Assembly (NCBI GenBank): GCA_030043285.1
Contig: JASHXZ010000551.1
Location: 1-7,083, forward strand
Direction: 5' to 3'
Length of the DNA stretch: 7,083 nt
Source: Xanthobacteraceae bacterium
GTDB lineage: Bacteria; Pseudomonadota; Alphaproteobacteria; Rhizobiales; Xanthobacteraceae
Shown here piece by piece: positions 1-5,430 of the stretch. Position 1 is the stretch's first letter, and each line of letters opens with the position of its first letter. A program made the position numbers and the translations under genes. The notes under the pieces are model-generated. The model did not search any database. It had not been told where the DNA came from and saw nothing but the letters and a program-made list of their open reading frames with translations.

Positions 1-10
1 AATCAGACTC

Positions 11-15
11 TAGGA
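11..15 (+). promoter_or_regulatory. Shine-Dalgarno that decides the TTG start of the metallophosphoesterase
   Basis: TAGGA lies 7 bases before the TTG at 23. The same bases include an in-frame TAG at 11-13, so the reading frame cannot begin further upstream. No ATG or GTG occurs before the conserved SDIH motif. The TTG start is therefore the only start that keeps the first catalytic strand. Confidence 0.6.
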
Positions 16-22
16 TCGACAA

Positions 23-850
23 TTGAAACTCGCACTCGTCTCCGACATCCACGCCAACCTGGAGGCGCTCACGGCGACGCTCGACGATATCGCCTGGCGC
101 GGCGCCGATCGCATCGTCTGCCTCGGCGATATCGTCGGCTACAATACCAGGCCGGCCGAATGCATCGCGCTTCTCCGACGCGCCGATGCGCTCTGCGTCG
201 CCGGCAATCACGATCTCGCGGTCTGCGGCCGCATGCCGAGCAAAAATTTTCCCGCGACCGCGGCGCGCGCCATTGCGTGGACGCACCGGCATCTGTCCTG
301 GGACGATCTGTTGTTTTTGGCCGGCCTGCCGCTGAAAGCCCATGTGGAACGTGGGCTGGTTGCCGTCCACGGCGCGCTGCACCCGCAGACCGAATGTGCA
401 ACGGTTCGGCTCGATAGCGATGAGCGGCGGCTGCAAAGTTTTTATGCGCTGATCGCCGATCCATCGCGAGCGCGCATCGGCGCGTTCGGCCATACCCATC
501 AGGTCGGCATCTATGAGTTTCGCCGCGGCGGCGCGGTCGCGCTGCAGGGTGAGCAGACGATCAAGCTGCGCGACGATGCCTATTATCTGATCAATCCCGG
601 CAGCGTCGGACAGCCGCGCAGCAAGGACAAGCGGGCGAGCTATATGGTGCTCGATGTCGCTCAACGCACCGTCACGGTGCATCGTGTGACCTACGACGCG
701 GCAGCCGCATGGGCGGCCACCCGGCAGGCCGGCTTGGCGCCGACGCTCGCCTTCGTGCCCGGCCCGGTGCGCGGTGCCATCGGCGGCGGCTTACGCGCGC
801 TGCGTCTTGATCGACCGATCAGAGGTTTGGCCTCTTACCTCGGCCTCTGA
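23..850 (+). CDS. Calcineurin-like metallophosphoesterase, 275 aa
   Basis: This is a predicted cytoplasmic dinuclear-metal phosphoesterase of the calcineurin-like fold. The metal-binding motifs appear in the canonical order: D8-x-H10 in SDIHAN, GD at 35-36 in LGDIVGY, GNHD at 61-64, H116 in VAVHGAL, and GHTH at 156-159, followed by NPGSVGQPR at 191-199. The SDIHAN, GDIVGY and NPGSVGQPR combination resembles the bacterial group related to YfcE and ApaH-like phosphatases (COG0639 type). The physiological substrate (nucleotide, phosphodiester or phosphoprotein) cannot be read from the sequence. The length is usual for the group, apart from a basic, glycine-rich C-terminal tail after about residue 240 of unknown role. 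There is no signal peptide or membrane segment. The start is TTG, fixed by an in-frame stop 10 bases upstream. The gene is GC-rich like the decarboxylase and the ligase. It has its own 178-base gap before the next gene, so co-transcription with the decarboxylase is not indicated. Confidence 0.93.
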   Translation: MKLALVSDIHANLEALTATLDDIAWRGADRIVCLGDIVGYNTRPAECIALLRRADALCVAGNHDLAVCGRMPSKNFPATAARAIAWTHRHLSWDDLLFLAGLPLKAHVERGLVAVHGALHPQTECATVRLDSDERRLQSFYALIADPSRARIGAFGHTHQVGIYEFRRGGAVALQGEQTIKLRDDAYYLINPGSVGQPRSKDKRASYMVLDVAQRTVTVHRVTYDAAAAWAATRQAGLAPTLAFVPGPVRGAIGGGLRALRLDRPIRGLASYLGL

Positions 851-868
851 GGCTGCCAGCGTTCACCT

Positions 869-937
869 TCGACGCGGTCGAGATTGGCCGTCACGCGCGT
901 AATGACACGGCGGAAATCCGCCGTGCGGCGCGTCGCC
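869..937 (+). terminator. Cluster of three stem-loops after the metallophosphoesterase
   Basis: Three short inverted repeats lie close together: TCGAC/GTCGA (869-881, 3-base loop), CACGGCGGA/TCCGCCGTG (906-925, 9-bp arms around AA) and GGCG/CGCC (927-937). The middle one is a perfect GC-rich palindrome and would form a stable hairpin. No T-run follows, so this is not a classic intrinsic terminator. It may instead stabilise the 3' end of the upstream mRNA, or be a small dispersed palindrome. The position between a stop codon and the next promoter fits a transcript end. Confidence 0.35.
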
Positions 938-980
938 TTCGCATACGATGATTTGGCAAATTTCCGCGGCGGCATCGGCG

Positions 981-1010
981 TTGACAGTGCCCGTTGCCAG
1001 GGCGGATAGT
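981..1010 (+). promoter_or_regulatory. Sigma70-like promoter for the UbiD-family decarboxylase
   Basis: A perfect TTGACA (-35) at 981-986 is followed after 18 bases by GATAGT (-10, 4 of 6 consensus) at 1005-1010. Transcription would begin near 1017. That is downstream of the ATG at 948, and argues that the protein starts at 1029 or 1044. Confidence 0.5.
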
Positions 1011-1028
1011 CACTTTGAAATCAATGCA

Positions 1029-2627
1029 ATGGGAACGCCGACAATGCAACAGCCGCTCCGCAAGCAACAACAAGACGCCGCGACACCGAACCAGGCTTTC
1101 GATCTGCGGTCGACCTTGCAATGGCTGCGCGCTAACGGCGAGCTGATCGAAACCGACAAGGCGGTCGATCCGGACCTACAGATCACCGGGCTGCAGAAGC
1201 ACATGGACGGCGGCTGCCCGGTGCTGTTCAACACCGTCGCGGGCAAGCCGAACCATCGCGTCATCACCAATCTGTTCGGCGACATGGCGGTGATCAACCG
1301 CATGTTCGGCTGGGACAGCGATGCCGACCGGGTGAAAAAACTCGCGCACGCGTTGTCGCATCCGCTCAAGCCGGTGGAGATCTCGCAGGACGAGGCGCCG
1401 TGCCAGGAACACGTCATCGAAAAGCCGGACGACGTCAACAAATGGCTGGTGCCGATCCGCCACACCACCTACGAGCCGGAGCTGACCGTCGGCTCCGGCA
1501 TCCGCTGCGTCACCGGCCCGCAATTCGATGGCGGCTCCGACCTCGGTTACAACCGCATGAACTTCCGCTGGGGCAATGTCGGCACGTTCCAGATTTCGCC
1601 CGGCTCGCACATGTGGCAGGTGGTCAACAAGTACTACAAAGAGAACGAGCCGGTGCCGATCACAATGTGCTTCGGAGTGCCGCCGGCCTGTACGTTGCTC
1701 GCCGGCGCCGGCTTCGATTACGCGGTGCTGCCGATGGGCTGCGACGAGATCGGCATCGCGTCCGCGGTGCAGGGCGCGCCGATCCGCCTGGTCAAGGCGC
1801 GCACCGTGGACGCCATGGCGCTCGCCGACTGCGAGTTGGTGCTGGAAGGCTACGTCAATCCGCGCGACCGCCGCTTCGAGACCAAGGAGGCCGAGGACGG
1901 CGGCGTGCAGGGTCGCTACCACTTCCACCCCGAGTGGGCCGGCTACATGGGCAAGTCCTATAAGGCGCCGACCTTTCACGTCACCGCCATCACGATGCGC
2001 AAGCCGGAAGGGAAGCCGATCATCTTCGCGCTCGGCGTCCACATGCTCGACGACCACAACATCGACACCACGGTGCGCGAGGCCGCGATCTACGAGCTGT
2101 GCAACCGGCTGCAGCCGGGCATCGTGCAGAACGTGGTGATCCCGTACTGCATGACCGATTGGGGCGGCTGCATCATCCAGGTCAAGAAGCGCCACCAGAT
2201 CGACGAGGGCTGGCAGCGCAACTTCATGGCCGCCGCGTTGTCGTGCTCGCAGGGCATGCGGCTCGCAATCGCGGTCTCCGAGGACGTCGATCCGTATTCG
2301 ATGGACGACATCATGTGGTGCCTGACTACGCGGGTGAACCCGCGCACCGACATCTTGAACCCGATCCCGGGCGGCCGCGGCCAGACCTTCATGCCGGCCG
2401 AGCGCATGACCGCCGGCGAGCGGCAATGGACTGCCTCGAACACCCAGTTCGAGGGCGGCATGGGCATCGATGCCACCGTTCCCTTCGGCTACGAGAGCGA
2501 TTTCCTGCGCCCGGTCTATCCGGTCGATAAGGTCAAGCCCGAGGACTTTTTCTCCAAGGACGACATCGCCAACGCCAAGAAGCGCATGCAGGGCTGGGTG
2601 CATTCGCTGGCAAGGTCGGGGCGGTAG
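1029..2627 (+). CDS. UbiD-family prFMN-dependent decarboxylase, 532 aa
   Basis: This is a member of the UbiD (de)carboxylase family, which uses prenylated FMN with a divalent metal and K+ to remove or add CO2 on aromatic or alpha,beta-unsaturated acids in the cytoplasm. The N-terminal FDLR...GELIETDKAVDPDLQITGL (from about residue 24) is typical of the family. By analogy with fungal Fdc1 (N168, R173, H191, E233), likely metal ligands are N175, H194 (GSHMW) and E240 (CDEIGIA). The catalytic arginine is R180, keeping the N+5=R spacing. The acidic CELVLEGYV segment (E269, E273) probably supplies the proton-handling glutamates. The length is usual for catabolic UbiD enzymes. The substrate is unknown; aromatic acids or aromatic acyl-CoA esters are possible. 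No UbiX-type prFMN synthase is present here. The start is uncertain: ATG 948 precedes the promoter and adds 27 unlike-family residues. ATG 1029 is used here, and ATG 1044, with GGGA upstream, is also possible. The gene converges with the helicase. Confidence 0.93.
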   Translation: MGTPTMQQPLRKQQQDAATPNQAFDLRSTLQWLRANGELIETDKAVDPDLQITGLQKHMDGGCPVLFNTVAGKPNHRVITNLFGDMAVINRMFGWDSDADRVKKLAHALSHPLKPVEISQDEAPCQEHVIEKPDDVNKWLVPIRHTTYEPELTVGSGIRCVTGPQFDGGSDLGYNRMNFRWGNVGTFQISPGSHMWQVVNKYYKENEPVPITMCFGVPPACTLLAGAGFDYAVLPMGCDEIGIASAVQGAPIRLVKARTVDAMALADCELVLEGYVNPRDRRFETKEAEDGGVQGRYHFHPEWAGYMGKSYKAPTFHVTAITMRKPEGKPIIFALGVHMLDDHNIDTTVREAAIYELCNRLQPGIVQNVVIPYCMTDWGGCIIQVKKRHQIDEGWQRNFMAAALSCSQGMRLAIAVSEDVDPYSMDDIMWCLTTRVNPRTDILNPIPGGRGQTFMPAERMTAGERQWTASNTQFEGGMGIDATVPFGYESDFLRPVYPVDKVKPEDFFSKDDIANAKKRMQGWVHSLARSGR

Positions 2628-2635
2628 CTCCCGTG

Positions 2636-2694
2636 GGTCTGCTAGGCTGCAGACCAGGGTCCGATCGGCGTCTTTCGTGCCTTAGGTGGGCACG
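2636..2694. terminator. Two weak hairpins in the convergent gap
   Basis: GGTCTGC/GCAGACC (2636-2655, 7-bp arms, 6-base loop) and CGTGCC/GGCACG (2676-2694, 6-bp arms, 7-base loop) occupy most of the 72 bases between the converging decarboxylase and helicase stop codons. Either could help end transcription from both sides. Neither is followed by a T-run on either strand, so a canonical intrinsic terminator is not shown. Confidence 0.3.
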
Positions 2695-2699
2695 TACGT

Positions 2700-5252
2700 T
2701 CATTGAGTAAGGGACGAGGGAATTTGCACTGGCCGAATCAGGTCGCTCGCAATCAGCTTCTTCAGTTCCTCGCCACTCGGTGCGCTCTCGCTGCAACCCA
2801 TAAGCAGACCGTGCTTCGGGCGACTTATAGCGACGTAAAGCTGGTTGCGGCCAATCACAGTCTCTAAATGAAACGAAGAAAGATCAGGAATAACAACGAC
2901 ATCAAACTCTAGACCTTTTGTCTCACGAGCATCGGTGAAGTGAATATCATGCCGCCTGGTAAGGTCGTCGCGATGAGAAAGAAGAGCTGGCCGATGGTAT
3001 GCCGCTAAATCTTCGTGAAGAAGATCATACCAGCAGCGGGCGTCTTCAGTAGACGGCGCGATAACCGCAATAGTCGCATAGGGGTCTACCGTCAAAATTC
3101 TTTCCAAAATGAGACGCGCCATCTTCGTCGGCGAATTAAATTCGTAAACGAGAGCCGGCGCTATGGCATCGTCCAAATCGAATTCAACGCGCGTATCCCC
3201 TTGTAATACGAATCTTATCCCAGAACTGAGAGCTGCTAATTCTTTACGCTGACGAAAATTTCGATCCAAAAAGATGGGAGAATTTTGGTGTAAAGTTGGA
3301 ACAGATGGAAACAGGCGTTGATATTCCTCTGCGCCCGCGGATTGCAAGCGTTGTCGGCGATCACCCGATAAGGTGACTTGGTGATATTTGCTGGTTGCGG
3401 TCATGCCCATCAGCATAACTTCGATCTCGGTGAAGTCTTGTACCTCGTCAATAAATACGGCAGTGTTGCTTCGAATTTTGTATAGGTGGGCAGGAGCGTC
3501 CGCGTACTCGAATTGATCCGCAATCATCGCAGCCGACGTTATCAACATAACGAGGTCCGCGTCGGTTAGGCTCCGATGTCCTGCATCCGCGTTGGCAACA
3601 AGAGCTCGAATTGAATCAATTGAATTGTCCAATTCTCCAGAAACGCCGATTTCACCTGGATTTCCAAAGGCTTGACGCACGAGGGCGGGGAATTCCGGAA
3701 GTTGGATTGCCGGCGCTATCAAATCATAGGCAGCGAGCGCGCCAAGCAATCGCCGTGCCAGCGACGAAAGGGTTTGGCGTTCCTGTTCCTGATGCAGCCG
3801 ATTCAACGCTGCATCGAGATCGACTCTTACATTTCTCGACTGCTCACGGTTCATCCTTTCGCGAATTGCCATTTCACGCATTCGGAACTCAACTCCCATA
3901 ACGTCGTTGGTGACGCGGCGAGCAAGACCGCTCAAATGAAACCTCGTTTGGGTGCTATCCAATTGGCTTTTTGCAAGTTCCGAACCAATTCTAAGGACGA
4001 CGTCTTTGACAGCGATCGGCACGTCTTGCTCTTTTGAAATAATCTCTTGCAATTTAATGCCAGCGGCACGAGCCATCGCTGTGTCAATTGCGAGCAACCA
4101 CGGCAATTGCGTACGGCGAGGAGGAGCATCATTTTTGCTCCGCTTAAATCTTTGTGTCAGCCCAAACTGGTTCGATAGGTCAGTTCGAAACTCTTGAAAA
4201 TCCCGGATCGGAAACCCGGTCAGTTCGAGGGCGGCGGCAGTCTCCTTGAGGTAACGTTTAAGGCTATGGCTCAGCACAAATCCAACCATGCCAATAGGCG
4301 AAAAGTCGTTTGCCGGCGCATTTTGCAGACCATAGTGCTCCCGCTGTTCACCGGTCGCAAAATTGGCAAAGAATTTGAGACGCCCAAGCGCAACCGATGT
4401 CTTTCCTGCTCCCGCGATCCCCTCCACGAATGTCAAACCGAAAGGATTACTTAGCCCGGCCTCTTGCGCTGGTGTCGTCCGAGTAAAGAACTGATGGCTC
4501 AGGGACGAGGTCTCAGAGTCGCTTAGATAAACGCCCCGCCAAGTCCGCAGCCAAGTCGGATCGTGATAGGCTGCTTGGCTAACTGCTTCGTTAGCAGCAT
4601 GAGCGGCAGCCCCAGCATCAGCATCGAGGGTGTCAGCTTCTTCGATAGGTTCCGCTGTCAACGCGTTGATAAACGCTCGAAGATTCTGGACGGTCAATTG
4701 CTTGTCGTCACCCGCCAGCTGAATCGCCATCGACCGGAAATTTGGCTGGCGACTGGGTGAACGCAGGCTCACAGGACCATCGAACGTCCGAACCTCATCA
4801 GTCGTTAGGATACGTGTTCCTTTCGGAACGTTTACCTCACTCTCGTCTCCAGGATTGGAGATGACGAGCTTTGACGCGATCGGCGAATTGCGCGCCAAAA
4901 CATAGCAGCCGTTATCGACGTAGCCGACGTTTGCTTGGGTTATTCTATAGGTGAATTGGCTCTTCACCCGACCGTCGTCATCAATTTCTTTGCCTAAAAC
5001 TGTACGGCCGTAGCAGTGATCCGCGAGCTCCTGATAGCCCTTGAGCGATGAATACCTAACCTCATGTAGGGCGAAGTCAGCAGTCGAACTCTTGCGATCG
5101 AATTGAGGCCTTTGACGAAGCAAGTCGGAGATTATGGAAACCAACGCTTGTGACAGCTTGTCAAGCGTTGCCAGCTCTTCGCGAGCGGCGACGATTTCAG
5201 GCTTTTCCGCCACTTGGCTTAAAGTCCGAGCAGCGCTGTGTCGATCCACCAT
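2700..5252 (-). CDS. HelD-like superfamily 1 helicase with an N-terminal GreA/GreB C-terminal-type domain, 850 aa
   Basis: This is a predicted ATP-driven motor likely to act on RNA polymerase. Residues 1-75 are mostly helical. Residues about 78-157 match the GreA/GreB C-terminal fold (YGRTV, TYRIT, RNSPIASKL, PGDESEV, PKGT). SF1 motifs follow: Walker A GIAGAGKTS (278-286), motif Ia VLSHSLKRYL (326-335), Walker B FIDEVQD (600-606), motif III SGDRRQRL (629-636), motif IV NFRQR (665-669), motif V ETKGLEFD (777-784) and motif VI LYVAISRP (805-812). The roughly 310 residues between Walker A and B include a charged, coiled-coil-like stretch at 455-500. This recalls the arm inserted in the first motor domain of HelD, the RNA polymerase recycling factor. 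All key ATPase residues are present and no nuclease motif is seen. ATG 5252 is supported by GGTGGAGG just upstream. Sampled 60-base rows are about 43-57% G+C, against about 75% in a sampled decarboxylase row, which suggests horizontal acquisition. The biological role (stress, antibiotic tolerance, defence) is not shown. Confidence 0.9.
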   Translation of the reverse strand: MVDRHSAARTLSQVAEKPEIVAAREELATLDKLSQALVSIISDLLRQRPQFDRKSSTADFALHEVRYSSLKGYQELADHCYGRTVLGKEIDDDGRVKSQFTYRITQANVGYVDNGCYVLARNSPIASKLVISNPGDESEVNVPKGTRILTTDEVRTFDGPVSLRSPSRQPNFRSMAIQLAGDDKQLTVQNLRAFINALTAEPIEEADTLDADAGAAAHAANEAVSQAAYHDPTWLRTWRGVYLSDSETSSLSHQFFTRTTPAQEAGLSNPFGLTFVEGIAGAGKTSVALGRLKFFANFATGEQREHYGLQNAPANDFSPIGMVGFVLSHSLKRYLKETAAALELTGFPIRDFQEFRTDLSNQFGLTQRFKRSKNDAPPRRTQLPWLLAIDTAMARAAGIKLQEIISKEQDVPIAVKDVVLRIGSELAKSQLDSTQTRFHLSGLARRVTNDVMGVEFRMREMAIRERMNREQSRNVRVDLDAALNRLHQEQERQTLSSLARRLLGALAAYDLIAPAIQLPEFPALVRQAFGNPGEIGVSGELDNSIDSIRALVANADAGHRSLTDADLVMLITSAAMIADQFEYADAPAHLYKIRSNTAVFIDEVQDFTEIEVMLMGMTATSKYHQVTLSGDRRQRLQSAGAEEYQRLFPSVPTLHQNSPIFLDRNFRQRKELAALSSGIRFVLQGDTRVEFDLDDAIAPALVYEFNSPTKMARLILERILTVDPYATIAVIAPSTEDARCWYDLLHEDLAAYHRPALLSHRDDLTRRHDIHFTDARETKGLEFDVVVIPDLSSFHLETVIGRNQLYVAISRPKHGLLMGCSESAPSGEELKKLIASDLIRPVQIPSSLTQ
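4782..5018 (-). other. GreA/GreB C-terminal-type domain inside the helicase gene (residues about 79-157)
   Basis: This encoded segment follows the Gre C-terminal pattern in order. Aromatic-G-x-TV comes first (YGRTV, like FGATV of GreA), then an acidic D-rich turn and TYRIT (like YRIV). Next comes a short loop leading to NSPIA (identical to GreA SVNSPIA) and xGDxxxVxxPxG (like the GreA EEDDVVVIKTPGG stretch), with a closing strand. In Gre factors this FKBP-like domain docks at the rim of the RNA polymerase secondary channel. The assignment is from reading by eye and was not scored with a profile. Confidence 0.72.
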
Positions 5253-5255
5253 CGT

Positions 5256-5263
5256 CCTCCACC
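5256..5263 (-). promoter_or_regulatory. Shine-Dalgarno of the helicase gene
   Basis: The minus strand reads GGTGGAGG, then ACG, then the ATG at 5252-5250. GGAGG lies 3 bases and GGTGG 6 bases from the start codon. This strong, close ribosome site supports the 850-residue start. Confidence 0.6.
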
Positions 5264-5290
5264 AAGGCCATAAATTTTTTGAAACGCCAC

Positions 5291-5303
5291 CTCACAAGGT
5301 GAG
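5291..5303. promoter_or_regulatory. Perfect small inverted repeat in the helicase leader
   Basis: CTCAC-AAG-GTGAG is a perfect 5-bp inverted repeat with a 3-base loop, 38 bases before the helicase start codon. It lies just downstream of a CATAAAT that could be a -10 element. It could be an operator half-site pair or a leader hairpin. It is short enough to occur by chance. Confidence 0.25.
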
Positions 5304-5346
5304 AGATTTATGCACGTGAATGCGACAATGCTAGTTCCAGATCGGA

Positions 5347-5373
5347 AAAATACCTTTCCACAGTAGCTGTCAA
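5347..5373 (-). promoter_or_regulatory. Candidate promoter of the helicase gene
   Basis: The minus strand has a perfect TTGACA (5373-5368), then 15 bases, then TATTTT (5352-5347). The spacing is shorter than the usual 16-18 and the -10 is only 4 of 6. The gap of 145 bases to the ligase stop, the low G+C and the perfect -35 favour independent transcription of the helicase, but the exact promoter is uncertain. Confidence 0.35.
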
Positions 5374-5389
5374 GCGAGTGGCGCTGACA
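5368..5389. promoter_or_regulatory. Inverted repeat overlapping the TTGACA hexamer
   Basis: On the plus strand TGTC-A-AGCG (5368-5376) is complementary to CGCT-GACA (5382-5389), giving an 8-bp stem with one bulged base and a 5-base loop. It contains the whole candidate -35 box of the helicase and begins 9 bases beyond the ligase stop. It could be a repressor site or the 3' hairpin of the ligase mRNA. No T-run follows on the minus strand. Confidence 0.35.
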
Positions 5390-5390
5390 T

Positions 5391-5430
5391 CTCACCCCTA
5401 GCGGCCTCCCGCAAGTGGGGACAGGGAACC
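5391..5430 (-). repeat. Degenerate palindromic repeat, copy 2, forming the ligase C-terminus
   Basis: The minus strand shows the pattern CCCTGTCCCC-ACTTGC-GGGAGG followed by TAGGGGTGAG. This is the general form of a dispersed alphaproteobacterial GC-rich palindrome (CCCT...CCC-loop-GGG...AGGG...GGGGTGAG), recalled from general knowledge. It is translated as GSLSPLAGGR and supplies the TAG stop of the acyl-CoA ligase. It shares frame, orientation and the core CCCT..CCC..CTT.CGGG with copy 1 at 6472-6514. Confidence 0.55.

Noticed and set aside
666..680. Perfect GCACCG/CGGTGC inverted repeat
   Set aside because: It lies inside the metallophosphoesterase and is explained by RTVTVHR codons of a beta strand. 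There is no sign of a regulatory role.
948..1010. Apparent signal-peptide-like N-terminus (SAAASALTVPVARADS) of the decarboxylase
   Set aside because: UbiD enzymes are cytoplasmic and the segment overlaps a good promoter, so it is probably untranslated.
1176..2603. Long open frame of 475 codons on the minus strand opposite the decarboxylase
   Set aside because: It is Asp/His/Arg/Val-rich and low in complexity, as expected of the antisense of GC-rich codons, and has no recognisable motifs. The plus-strand gene carries clear UbiD motifs.
2626..2637. CTCCCG-TGGG after the decarboxylase stop, resembling part of the ligase palindromic repeat
   Set aside because: Only about ten bases match, with a shortened loop. 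This is too little to call a third repeat copy or a target-site duplication of the helicase segment.
2700..5252. UvrD/RecB-type DNA repair helicase-nuclease, or a multi-gene defence system
   Set aside because: No nuclease motif (for example a PD-(D/E)XK signature) is visible. The N-terminal Gre-like domain and HelD-like insert point to RNA polymerase, and no partner defence gene lies in the window.
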